From: Clostridia bacterium
Lineage (GTDB): Bacteria > Bacillota > Clostridia > Oscillospirales > Acutalibacteraceae
Assembly (NCBI GenBank): GCA_900770255.1
Contig: CAAGJN010000049.1
Coordinates: forward strand, 1 to 33,889
DNA length: 33,889 nucleotides
Direction: 5' to 3'
The notes under the pieces are model-generated. The model was given only the letters and a program-made list of their open reading frames with translations, searched no databases and had not been told where the DNA came from. The first letter of the stretch is position 1, and each line of letters starts with the position of its first letter. The translations under genes were made by a program, and so were the position numbers. Positions 15,022-22,812 of the stretch are shown piece after piece.

Positions 15022-17223
15022 TTATTTCTTTTCTATCGTCTGTAAAAATCCTCCCGCCATCGAGAGAATGCGCTCATCCGCACCGAGCTTGCCTGCAATC
15101 CCGATGAGCGTTTTTACCTTGACGGGGTAAATAGGCTTTAATAGCGGACTTGCAATCGCCTTTGCCGCAAAGTCGCCCGCGGCATTTTTAACGATCTTGT
15201 AAACTTCGTCGTTGCTCAGCACTGCTCCGAGTTTGTCGTCGATCGAGAGCTTGCTCGGGTCGTTTACGCCGTCGTCTGGGACGAACCAGTTACGCACGAA
15301 CGATTCGTGCTCCTCGGCCATTCTGTACTCGCTTATTTCTTCATCGGTGCCTATCACGGTTATCTCGTGCGACGGGCGAACTTTTCCGCCGCGCGCCTTT
15401 ATTATATTCTCACCGGGTTGGATGTCGATATCGTCAAAAATAAACACTTTGTCGGCCTTCTGCGTATATGTCTTTCCGTTGACCTCGAGAGTTACCTCGG
15501 GACAGCTCGAATAGACCTTTATCTGATTCTTGCCCGTCGGACGTTTTACAAAGCGCTCGCCCGCAATGTGGACAAACTTCTTGTCACTCCAATAGGCCTT
15601 GTAGAGCCAGAACGCATCCTTCTTCGTCTTGCGGTCGAAGGTGACAAGACCCTTGTTGTTTCTGCCGCGCATGCCGCCCTCGTTTCTCTTGGCCGAGCCG
15701 AAGTCGAACATGTTCCACACATATGAGCCCCAGAGCCAGTCGCGCTCGTTGATAGCCTTGATATAATGCTCATGGAAAATGGCCTGATAATCTTCGCTGT
15801 AATCACCCTGAGCAGGGGAGGTTGAGTGATATTTTGTGATACCCTCTGCGCCGTATTCCGAGAGGCAGAGCTTTGTCTCGGGGTTTGCGGCGTGCCAGTC
15901 GTCAAGCCAACGTCCGATTTCATCCGCTGTGCCTGCGTACCAGCCGTAATAGTGGTTATAGCCAAGAATGTCGGTGATCTTGTTCAGCGGCGAGTCGATC
16001 GGGCACATCGTGAGTTGTGCGCAGGTTGTGTATCTTGTCGGGTCGAGATGCTTTGCGACCTTGTTCATGTGCTCAAGGAATGAGGAAAGCTTTTTGCTCG
16101 CTCCCCCGATTGTTATTTCGTTTTCAATGCCCCAGCAGAATATCGCGGGGTGGTTGTAGTTCTGCTTTATGAGCTCGACGAGCTGACTCTCTGCATTTTT
16201 GTTGCGCTTCGGGCTGAATCTCGAGATGACCGGCACCTCGGCCCAGACCAGAATACCATTCTGGTCGCAGAGGTCATAAAAATAGCTGTTTTGCTGATAG
16301 TGAGCGAGGCGCACAGAGTTTGCTCCCACATCGAGAATGATCTTCACATCTTCGGCGTGCTGCTTTTCGGTGATCGCGTTGCCCATGTTCTCTCTGTCCT
16401 GATGGCGTGAAACACCCTTTATCTTGATGTGCTCGCCGTTGAGGAAAAAGCCTTTTTCGCTGTCAATATAATATTCGCGAAGTCCCGTCTGAATGTCGAG
16501 GTTGTCGGTCACTTCGCCGCTGTGTCCGTCGAAGATTTCGCATCGGACGGTGTAAAGATAGGGATCCTTTTTGCCGTTCCAGAGGTGAGGCTCGTCCACT
16601 GCAAGCGAGGTGCAGATTATCGGAGTGAGCGTTTCTTCGATGCTGGCTTTCTCATTGCCCTGATCGTCGAGGAGCGTGAAGCGTGCCTTGTGCGAGTAGT
16701 CTGCGTTGTCGATCAGCGCCTTTATGCCGATGACCCAATCTCCGTTTTTGTCCTTGTGCGGCGTGATGTATACGCCGTCGGAGCCGTGATCCTCCATTGA
16801 GAAGCGGCACTCAGGCACTTCGATGAGGTTGATGTCGCGATAGATGCCACCGTAGAAGGTGAAGTCCGCCATTGTGGGATAGACTGACTCGTCGGGCGAA
16901 TTGTCTGCGGTTATATCGACGCGGCAGCCGTATTTGATGTAGTCGGATATATCAACCCTGAACGCTGAATATCCGCCCTCGTGCACGGCGACAAGCTCGT
17001 TGTTGATGCGCACCTCAGCCTTTGAGTTGACGCCGCGGCACTCGAGAAACGTGCGCTTGTCCGACTTTGGCAGCTCCTTCGAGTAGACTGCGCTTGTGCG
17101 CAGATAGCCGTTTGTTCCGTCCTGACCGTCAAAGGCGTTCCAGGTATGCGGAAGGTTGACAGTTTCGGTTTGCCCGTCAAGCGTGAAGAGCCAGCCGTCG
17201 TTTATTTTTATAATGTTTCTCAT
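15022..17223 (-). CDS. Glycoside hydrolase family 2 (beta-galactosidase/beta-glucuronidase type)
   Basis: A 733-residue GH2 enzyme without a signal peptide, so it hydrolyses beta-linked oligosaccharides inside the cell. Domains in order: N-terminal jelly-roll sugar-binding domain (residues ~10-137, NLPHTWNAFDGQDG), Ig-like domain (~150-248), and TIM barrel from ~255 with LNGEHIKIKGVSRHQD. The acid/base is E369 in WGIENEI and the nucleophile E456 in CLSEYGAEG. A second Ig-like domain spans ~560-625. An unassigned ~100-residue C-terminal module follows (630-733, including SIDDKLGAVLSNDEVYKIVKN). The start follows GGAGG eight bases upstream. It is monocistronic between a terminator and its promoter. 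The barrel signatures fit beta-galactosidase better than glucuronidase, but specificity is not certain. Confidence 0.9.
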   Translation of the reverse strand: MRNIIKINDGWLFTLDGQTETVNLPHTWNAFDGQDGTNGYLRTSAVYSKELPKSDKRTFLECRGVNSKAEVRINNELVAVHEGGYSAFRVDISDYIKYGCRVDITADNSPDESVYPTMADFTFYGGIYRDINLIEVPECRFSMEDHGSDGVYITPHKDKNGDWVIGIKALIDNADYSHKARFTLLDDQGNEKASIEETLTPIICTSLAVDEPHLWNGKKDPYLYTVRCEIFDGHSGEVTDNLDIQTGLREYYIDSEKGFFLNGEHIKIKGVSRHQDRENMGNAITEKQHAEDVKIILDVGANSVRLAHYQQNSYFYDLCDQNGILVWAEVPVISRFSPKRNKNAESQLVELIKQNYNHPAIFCWGIENEITIGGASKKLSSFLEHMNKVAKHLDPTRYTTCAQLTMCPIDSPLNKITDILGYNHYYGWYAGTADEIGRWLDDWHAANPETKLCLSEYGAEGITKYHSTSPAQGDYSEDYQAIFHEHYIKAINERDWLWGSYVWNMFDFGSAKRNEGGMRGRNNKGLVTFDRKTKKDAFWLYKAYWSDKKFVHIAGERFVKRPTGKNQIKVYSSCPEVTLEVNGKTYTQKADKVFIFDDIDIQPGENIIKARGGKVRPSHEITVIGTDEEISEYRMAEEHESFVRNWFVPDDGVNDPSKLSIDDKLGAVLSNDEVYKIVKNAAGDFAAKAIASPLLKPIYPVKVKTLIGIAGKLGADERILSMAGGFLQTIEKK

Positions 17224-17296
17224 AAGATGACCTCCATGAGTTTTTTTGCCGATATGTTTTCGTATGACGTTCTGTCAGACATATATTATACTAATA

Positions 17297-17325
17297 ATAT
17301 TAACAGAATACACAAACAAAGTCAA
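17297..17325 (-). promoter_or_regulatory. Candidate promoter of the GH2 gene
   Basis: On the minus strand, TTGACT (17320-17325), a 17-bp spacer, and TAATAT (17297-17302). A second TATAAT (minus strand, 17285-17290) lies just downstream with a poorer -35. Confidence 0.5.
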
Positions 17326-17356
17326 ATAACTGTTAATTTTATAACTGCGTCCGGGC

Positions 17357-17385
17357 TTGAATATTTTCGGAAAATCTGTTATGCT
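17357..17385 (+). promoter_or_regulatory. Promoter of the thioredoxin gene
   Basis: TTGAAT (17357-17362), a 17-bp spacer, and TATGCT (17380-17385), giving a 5' leader of about 28 bases before the trxA start. Confidence 0.65.
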
Positions 17386-17419
17386 AATGTTGTAACCAAA
17401 AGAAAGGATGGTATTTATT

Positions 17420-17731
17420 ATGTCCGTTATAACAATCACAAAAGAAAATTTTGATAAAGAAGTTTTGCAGAGTGACAAGCCCGTACTGCTCGATTTCTGG
17501 GCGTCCTGGTGCGGCCCGTGCCGCATGGTTTCGCCGCTTGTCGATGAGATTGCCGAAGAGTGCCCGGATAAGAAGGTCGGCAAGGTAAATGTTGATGAGG
17601 AGCCGGAGCTCGCGTCCAAATTCGACGTTATGAGCATCCCGACCCTGCTTATCTTTGAGGACGGCGAGCTTGTCAACAGAGCCGTCGGCGCAAGGCCAAA
17701 AGAGATGATCCTTCAGCTCTTCAACGAATAA
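17420..17731 (+). CDS. trxA: Thioredoxin
   Basis: A 103-residue thioredoxin, the cytosolic dithiol reductant for ribonucleotide reductase, peroxidases and disulfide repair. The redox site is WASWCGPCRM and the cis-proline loop is MSIPTLLIFEDGE, with VNVDEEPELASKFDV between them, all classical. ATG 17420 is chosen because AGAAAGGA lies eleven bases upstream; an in-frame ATG at 17408 overlaps that ribosome binding site. It is a single-gene unit with its own promoter and a strong terminator. No thioredoxin reductase gene is adjacent. Confidence 0.96.
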   Translation: MSVITITKENFDKEVLQSDKPVLLDFWASWCGPCRMVSPLVDEIAEECPDKKVGKVNVDEEPELASKFDVMSIPTLLIFEDGELVNRAVGARPKEMILQLFNE

Positions 17732-17737
17732 TATACG

Positions 17738-17769
17738 AAAACGCCGCAGGGTTTTCTGCGGCGTTTTTT
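17738..17769 (+). terminator. Intrinsic terminator of trxA
   Basis: The perfect 12-bp stem AAAACGCCGCAG with CTGCGGCGTTTT, loop GGTTTT, and T-run through 17769. Confidence 0.93.
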
Positions 17770-17851
17770 GATAAAACTGCCGCCCGGCGGATGAAAGGGA
17801 GAACAGGCCCGAAGCGCCGTCTTTGTCAACCGGGCAATTTCAACAGTTGAA

Positions 17852-17883
17852 CAGCCGCAGAAGCGTGAAAGCTTCTGCGGCTG
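17852..17883. terminator. Perfect 13-bp hairpin, probable terminator
   Basis: CAGCCGCAGAAGC pairs perfectly with GCTTCTGCGGCTG, loop GTGAAA. It lies just beyond the stop of the minus-strand DUF1667 gene and is the likely terminator of that operon, although the T-rich tail (ACTTGTTTTT) is on the plus-strand side. Confidence 0.6.
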
Positions 17884-17901
17884 ACTTGTTTTTGCGGTTC
17901 T

Positions 17902-18267
17902 TTATGCCTCGGGACAGATGTTAGTTGCAACGATGTCAACGCCGGTGCCGAGAATGTTCGCGCATACTACATCGCCGATCTTGACGGGAGCCTTGATTTC
18001 AAGCTTTGCGATCTCCTCGACGCATTTCTTCATCAGCTCCTTCGGCACAGCCTTTGCGGATTTCACGGGCACTACCGGATGAACGCCGCCGCTGACCTTG
18101 ACGGTAGTCGTCAGGCTTCTCTCGGGATGAGTACACTCGGTTCTTGCATAGGCGTCGCCGCGCTTGCAGGTGTTGCCGGTAACGCTGAGGACTTCGCCGC
18201 TGTCGCTGAGCTCAACGGAGATCTGGCAGCCCATGGGGCAGGCGACACAAACAATATCTCTTACCAT
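17902..18267 (-). CDS. DUF1667 protein, probable iron-sulfur partner of FAD oxidoreductases
   Basis: A 121-residue DUF1667 protein. The N-terminus carries C7-x2-C10-x3-C14 (CVACPMGC) and C34 (GNTCKRG), a spacing suited to binding a [4Fe-4S] cluster as in molybdopterin oxidoreductase N-termini. The rest (RTECTHPERSLTTTVKVSGG, then VPVKSAKAVPKELM) is typical of the family. It is the last gene of a three-gene unit, two bases after the FAD oxidoreductase, with GGAGG inside that gene's end. This triad with GlpA-like and NAD/FAD oxidoreductases recurs in Firmicutes and is taken as an anaerobic glycerol-3-phosphate dehydrogenase system. The cluster-binding role is inferred from the cysteines. Confidence 0.85.
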   Translation of the reverse strand: MVRDIVCVACPMGCQISVELSDSGEVLSVTGNTCKRGDAYARTECTHPERSLTTTVKVSGGVHPVVPVKSAKAVPKELMKKCVEEIAKLEIKAPVKIGDVVCANILGTGVDIVATNICPEA

Positions 18268-18269
18268 GA

Positions 18270-19526
18270 TTATTCCTCCACCTGAATTTCAATTACGCCG
18301 TTCTCGTCGAAGTCTTTGAGCATATCGCTCTTGATGATGACGTTCTCCATTTCGCCGGGAGCGAGTCTCGGGCGCTTTTTGCTGATGAGCGTCTCACCGT
18401 TGTATGTAACAACGACCTTGGCGTTCTTGTGAACGTCGCCGACTCTAAAGAAGAGCTTGACGTCCTCGCCGCCGCCGAGGGCGATCTTCTGCGGCACGAT
18501 GTAGCGCACGCCGTTGATGCCTCTGGTTTTGACGTATTTTTTCTCCTTGCTGCCGCCGTTTTTGATGTATCTTGCAGCGCCCTCGCCGGCCGTCTGGCTC
18601 TCGAGGGTAACAAAGTCAACGAGATCGTGAACATGGAGCACGTTGCCGCAGGCAAAAACGCCGGGGTGAGTAGTCTCTCTGTATTCGTCAACGATCGGGC
18701 CGCCGGTGACGCGGTCAAACTCAATGCCCATGTTCTTGCTCAGCTCGTTTTCGGGGATAAGACCGACTGAGAGCATGAGCGTATCGCAGGGGACATATTC
18801 CTCAGTTCCGGGGATCGGGCGGCGGTTGTCGTCGACCTGGGCGATAGTCACGCCCTCAAGGCGCTCCTTGCCGTGGATATCGATGACCGTGGTGCTGAGC
18901 TTGAGCGGAATGTCGAAGTCGTTGAGGCACTGCACAATATTTCTTGTAAGTCCGCTGGAATAGGGCATGAGCTCGCAGACCATCTTGACGTGCGCGCCCT
19001 CGAGGGTCATGCGGCGGGCCATAATCAGGCCTATGTCGCCCGAGCCGAGGATGACGACTTCCTTGCCGGGCATGTAGCCGTCAATGTTGACATATTTCTG
19101 TGCAGTACCTGCGGAGAGCACGCCTGCGCAGCGGGTGCCGGCGATGTTGAGCGCACCTCTGGGACGCTCGCGGCAGCCCATCGCGAGGATGACTGCGGTA
19201 GCGTCGATCTCGATGAGACCGTCCTGCTTGTTGACTGCGGTGACGACGTTGTCGTCAGATATCGAGAGAACCATGGTGTCGGTTTTGACATCAATGTCGG
19301 TATTTTCAACAAGCTCGATGAAGCGGGCGGCATATTCGGGGCCGGAGAGCTCCTCGCCGAAGTAGTGCAGGCCGAAGCCGGTGTGGATGCACTGCTCGAG
19401 GATGCCGCCGAGAGTCTCTGCGCGTTCGAGAATAATTATCTTTTCAACGCCGTTTTCGCGCGCACTGAGCGCGGCGGCCATACCTGCGGGGCCTCCGCCG
19501 ATAACGGCAAGATCATATTTAAGCAT
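18270..19526 (-). CDS. FAD/NAD(P)-binding oxidoreductase (glycerol-3-phosphate dehydrogenase system)
   Basis: A 418-residue flavoprotein with an N-terminal FAD Rossmann motif (DLAVIGGGPAGMAAALSARENG). A second nucleotide-binding motif, VVILGSGDIGLIMARRMTLEG, lies near residue 165, and a C-terminal FAD segment reads HPGVFACGNVLHVHDLVD. It resembles the NADH-oxidoreductase-like partner found with GlpA-type dehydrogenases. The frame is open to 19604, but ATG 19526 is chosen because GAAAGGA lies eight bases upstream and the FAD motif follows at once; an ATG at 19535 overlaps the binding site. It lies 35 bases downstream of the GlpA-like gene and two bases upstream of the DUF1667 gene. It probably passes electrons between the GlpA-like flavin and NAD or another acceptor. 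Confidence 0.85.
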   Translation of the reverse strand: MLKYDLAVIGGGPAGMAAALSARENGVEKIIILERAETLGGILEQCIHTGFGLHYFGEELSGPEYAARFIELVENTDIDVKTDTMVLSISDDNVVTAVNKQDGLIEIDATAVILAMGCRERPRGALNIAGTRCAGVLSAGTAQKYVNIDGYMPGKEVVILGSGDIGLIMARRMTLEGAHVKMVCELMPYSSGLTRNIVQCLNDFDIPLKLSTTVIDIHGKERLEGVTIAQVDDNRRPIPGTEEYVPCDTLMLSVGLIPENELSKNMGIEFDRVTGGPIVDEYRETTHPGVFACGNVLHVHDLVDFVTLESQTAGEGAARYIKNGGSKEKKYVKTRGINGVRYIVPQKIALGGGEDVKLFFRVGDVHKNAKVVVTYNGETLISKKRPRLAPGEMENVIIKSDMLKDFDENGVIEIQVEE

Positions 19527-19561
19527 AATATTCATCCTTTCAATTTGCGGAAGATCGCAGG

Positions 19562-20998
19562 TCACTTTGTTTTGCCGAAGAGTATCCTTGACTCTCCGCC
19601 GCACTTGGTGATCTCATCGAGCTCCTGACCCAGCTCTCTGGCGAGTATCTCAACGACCTTCGAGCCGCAGAATCCGCCCTGGCAGCGGCCCATGCCGGCT
19701 CTGGTGCGGCGCTTTACGCCGTCAACATCGATGGCGCCTGCGGGCGCGTGGATTGCGTCGAGGATCTCGCCCTCGGTTATAGTCTCGCAGCGGCAGATAA
19801 TTCTGCCGTATGCGCTGTTCTTTTCAATAAGAGCCTTGCGCTCCTCCGAGCTCATATGGCGGAAACGCACGGGTGCGGGTCTGCCGGGAATGAAGTCGGC
19901 TTTCTCGCTGACCTCGCCCTTGCCCTGAAGAATCAGGTTGCATACATACAGGCCGATAGCGGGAGCGGAGGAGAGGCCGGGCGACTCGATGCCGGCAACG
20001 TTGATGAACTTTGAGTTCTTGTCGCTCGCGCCGATTATGAAATCGTCGCCTGTGCTGTGGGCGCGGATGCCCGCAAACGAGGTGATAATGTCGCGGGTCG
20101 AGAGTGAGGGGACGGATTTAAGCGCTGTCTTGAACACGCCGTTTGTGCCGTCTGCGGTAGTCGCGCAGTCGTCCTTCTCGTCAATGTCAACGGCGCTCGG
20201 GCCGACGAGCAGGTTGCCGTCAACCGTGGGTGTGACGAGGACGCCCTTGCCCATCTTCGAGGGGCACTGGAATATAGTGTGGCGAACCGTGTCGCCGACA
20301 GCTCTGTCCATGAGCATATATTCGCCTTTGCGGGAGACGATCGTTATTGAATTGTCGCCGATCATCTCGGCGATCTTATCGCAGTAAACGCCGGCTGCGT
20401 TGACAACATACTCGGCCTCGACCTCGCCTGCGTCGGACTTGATAATAAAGTTGCCCTTGCCGTTCTTCTCGATAGCCTTGACTTCGAAGTTGCGGATAAA
20501 CTCGACGCCGTTCATAACTGCGTTCTCGACTGTAGCGATCGTCAGCTCATAGGGGCATACAATGCCTGCGGTCGGCGCATAGAGAGCGGCGACAGCCTCT
20601 TGGCTGAGATTGGGCTCCTCGCGGCGAAGCTCCTCCTGCTCAAGAATTTTGAGCCCCGGCACGCCGTTTTGTTCACCTCTGGCCTTTAGCTCTTCAAGAG
20701 TCTCGACTTCTTCGTTTGAAAAAGCGACGACATAGGAGCCGATGGGCTTAAAGGGGACGTGGAGCGTCTCGCACAGCTCGGGCATAGCAGCGGTACCCTC
20801 GACGTTGAGCTTTGCCTTGAGGGTCCCGGGCATTGCGTCGAAGCCTGCATGTACTATGGCGCTGTTGGCTTTTGTTGTGCCCATCGCCATGTCGTTGCAT
20901 TTTTCGATCAATGCAACTTTGATGTTATATCGGCTCAGCTCTCTGGCGATCATTGCGCCGCTTACGCCTGCGCCGATAATTGCTACATCGTATGACAT
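19562..20998 (-). CDS. GlpA-like FAD-dependent glycerol-3-phosphate dehydrogenase with BFD-type [2Fe-2S] domain
   Basis: A 478-residue flavoprotein of the DAO/GlpA family. The N-terminal FAD motif is DVAIIGAGVSGAMIARELSRY; KANSAIVHAGFDAMPGTLKAKLN and the C-terminal NVAGIESPGLSSAPAIG are typical of this group. From about residue 395 a BFD-like [2Fe-2S] domain follows, with the cysteine pattern ICRCETITEGEILDAI ... GMGRCQGGFCG. The likely reaction is oxidation of glycerol-3-phosphate to dihydroxyacetone phosphate; lactate- or hydroxyglutarate-type substrates cannot be excluded because no glpK or glpF is nearby. A perfect GGAGGT stands eight bases before the start. It is the first gene of the triad and is read from a good SigA promoter. 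Confidence 0.85.
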   Translation of the reverse strand: MSYDVAIIGAGVSGAMIARELSRYNIKVALIEKCNDMAMGTTKANSAIVHAGFDAMPGTLKAKLNVEGTAAMPELCETLHVPFKPIGSYVVAFSNEEVETLEELKARGEQNGVPGLKILEQEELRREEPNLSQEAVAALYAPTAGIVCPYELTIATVENAVMNGVEFIRNFEVKAIEKNGKGNFIIKSDAGEVEAEYVVNAAGVYCDKIAEMIGDNSITIVSRKGEYMLMDRAVGDTVRHTIFQCPSKMGKGVLVTPTVDGNLLVGPSAVDIDEKDDCATTADGTNGVFKTALKSVPSLSTRDIITSFAGIRAHSTGDDFIIGASDKNSKFINVAGIESPGLSSAPAIGLYVCNLILQGKGEVSEKADFIPGRPAPVRFRHMSSEERKALIEKNSAYGRIICRCETITEGEILDAIHAPAGAIDVDGVKRRTRAGMGRCQGGFCGSKVVEILARELGQELDEITKCGGESRILFGKTK

Positions 20999-21063
20999 AT
21001 TTTTACCTCCAAACGGAAATAGTATAGCGTAAATACCGGCGCATTTTGCACCGCATATTACAT

Positions 21064-21092
21064 ATTATATCATCCTTTTTGTCCTCAGACAA
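21064..21092 (-). promoter_or_regulatory. SigA promoter of the GlpA-like operon
   Basis: On the minus strand, TTGTCT (21087-21092), a 17-bp spacer, and TATAAT (21064-21069). The -35 lies in the small inverted repeat TTGTC-TGAG-GACAA, a possible operator. The ~70-base leader is unremarkable. Confidence 0.75.
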
Positions 21093-21169
21093 GTATAACT
21101 GATGAAATTAAACGTCTCAAATAAAGTTTTTAATAATAGTTTTATTTGCTCATTTATGGTTTTTTTATG

Positions 21170-21212
21170 ATTGTAAAAATTTTACGGCGCGATATTTTTA
21201 GTATTGTAAAAA
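21170..21212 (+). repeat. Direct repeat ATTGTAAAAA, candidate regulator site
   Basis: The 10-mer ATTGTAAAAA occurs at 21170-21179 and 21203-21212, 33 bp apart (about three helical turns). The first copy is part of a palindrome, GTAAAAATTTTAC (21173-21185). The repeats lie just upstream of and over the -35 of the ABC transporter operon. The rest of this 314-base spacer is AT-rich with nothing else recognisable. Confidence 0.4.
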
Positions 21213-21247
21213 GTTTTTGCAGCTTTTAATAATTGTGCTGTGCACAG
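21204..21247 (+). promoter_or_regulatory. Candidate promoter and operator of the sugar ABC operon
   Basis: TTGTAA (21204-21209), an 18-bp spacer, and AATAAT (21228-21233), with the predicted start near 21240. A perfect 10-bp palindrome, CTGTGCACAG (21238-21247), covers that start, as a LacI-type or similar repressor site would. No regulator gene is adjacent. Confidence 0.4.
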
Positions 21248-21312
21248 GCAACAATAACACCGAACTTGACCTTATAAGCGGGAATTTGCAGCCCGCGCGG
21301 GAGGAAATACCA

Positions 21313-22812
21313 ATGGAAGAATATCTTGTGCAGATGATGGGGATATCAAAATTTTTTCCCGGAGTAACGGCGCTTGACAATGTCAGCTTCGATCTGCGAA
21401 AAGGCGAAGTGCACGCGCTGCTCGGTGAGAACGGAGCGGGTAAGAGCACGCTGATGAAGATAATCGGCGGCATATATCAAAAGGACGAGGGCGAGGTTAA
21501 GATCCGCGGAAAAACGCAGGAGTATTCGAGCGTTGCGCAGGCTTCGGCTCTCGGCATAGCGGTCATTCATCAGGAGCTAAATATGTGCAGGCATCTGACG
21601 GTGGCCGAAAACATCTTTCTCGGCCGCGAAATCAAAAAGGCAGGCATTGTCGATTTCCGCGAGCAGAACCGCCGCGCGGGCGAGCTTCTCAAGGAGCTCA
21701 GTCTCAACATTGCGCCCGATACGGTGCTCGGCAGCCTGCCTGTGTCCAAGCAGCAGATGGTCGAGATAGCAAAGGCGCTCTCGACCGACGCGGATATAAT
21801 CATCATGGACGAGCCGAGCTCCGCTCTGACTGAGCGTGAGACAAAGGAGCTGTTCAGGATAATCAAAGATCTAAAGGGCATGGGCAAGGGCATAATCTAT
21901 ATTTCGCACCGCCTTGAGGAACTTGAAAATATTGTAGACAGAGTAACCATCCTGCGCGACGGCAAATATATCAAAACGGCAAACTTTTCCGATATATCGA
22001 TCAGCGAAATAATTGCGCTCATGGTGGGGCGCGAAATAACCGAAAAATACCCGCATGAGCAGACGAAGCGCGGCAAAAAAATAATGGAGGTCAAGGGCAT
22101 CTCGACTTCCGAAGTGCAGAACATTTCGTTTGAGCTCTATGCAGGAGAGATACTCGGTTTTGCGGGGCTTGTCGGAGCGGGCAGAACCGAGCTTGTCAGA
22201 GCGCTGTTCGGCGCCGACCGCATAACGGCGGGCGAGGTGGTCGTCGATGACAAGAGCGTCAAGCTCAAAAATCCGCGCGACGCAGTCAAGGCAGGCATCG
22301 TCTGCGCGCCGGAGGACAGAAAAAAAGACGGTCTGCTCGTCAATCTCGACGTCAAAGAAAATATAGCGATAGCGAACCTTGATACGCTGTCAAACCCGGT
22401 CGGAGTGCTCAGCTCGAAGCGGGAGCGCGATATGGCTGAGCGGGCTGTGAAGGAGCTCAAAATAAAAACGTCGTCGCTCAGAAGCGAGGTCAAGAACCTG
22501 TCCGGCGGCAATCAGCAGAAGATAGTTGTAGGCAAGTGGCTCATGCGCGATGCTAAGGTCATAATTTTCGACGAGCCGACGCGCGGAATAGACGTCGCCG
22601 CAAAGGTCGAGATATATAACCTCATGAATAAGCTCAAGCGCAACGGCATCGGAGTCATGTTCGTTTCATCCGAGCTTCCGGAGGTGCTCGGCATGAGCGA
22701 CAGGATAATCGTCATGTGCTCCGGGCGCATAACGGGCGAGCTCGGGCGCGAAGAGGCTACGCAGGAAAAAATCATGGAGCTTGCAACAAAGTTCCGCACG
22801 GAGGTGAGCTGA
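21313..22812 (+). CDS. Sugar ABC transporter ATP-binding protein (RbsA/MglA type)
   Basis: A 499-residue tandem ABC ATPase of the carbohydrate uptake CUT2 class, energising import at the cytosolic membrane face. Domain 1 has Walker A GENGAGKST (residues ~40-48), Q-loop VIHQELNMC, the usual shortened signature LPVSKQQMVEIAKAL and Walker B IIIMDEPSSALT. Domain 2 has the degenerate P-loop GLVGAGRTELVRALFG normal for this family, signature LSGGNQQKIVVGKWL and Walker B FDEPTRGIDV. ATG 21313 follows GGGAGGAAATACCA; the frame is open further upstream, but without family similarity. The permease gene starts directly after its stop codon. The sugar cannot be read from this subunit. Confidence 0.93.
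   Translation: MEEYLVQMMGISKFFPGVTALDNVSFDLRKGEVHALLGENGAGKSTLMKIIGGIYQKDEGEVKIRGKTQEYSSVAQASALGIAVIHQELNMCRHLTVAENIFLGREIKKAGIVDFREQNRRAGELLKELSLNIAPDTVLGSLPVSKQQMVEIAKALSTDADIIIMDEPSSALTERETKELFRIIKDLKGMGKGIIYISHRLEELENIVDRVTILRDGKYIKTANFSDISISEIIALMVGREITEKYPHEQTKRGKKIMEVKGISTSEVQNISFELYAGEILGFAGLVGAGRTELVRALFGADRITAGEVVVDDKSVKLKNPRDAVKAGIVCAPEDRKKDGLLVNLDVKENIAIANLDTLSNPVGVLSSKRERDMAERAVKELKIKTSSLRSEVKNLSGGNQQKIVVGKWLMRDAKVIIFDEPTRGIDVAAKVEIYNLMNKLKRNGIGVMFVSSELPEVLGMSDRIIVMCSGRITGELGREEATQEKIMELATKFRTEVS

Noticed and set aside
22141..22215. Degenerate second P-loop (GLVGAGRTE) in the sugar ABC ATPase as an anomaly
   Set aside because: This form is normal for RbsA/MglA-type tandem ATPases, unlike the ABC-F case.
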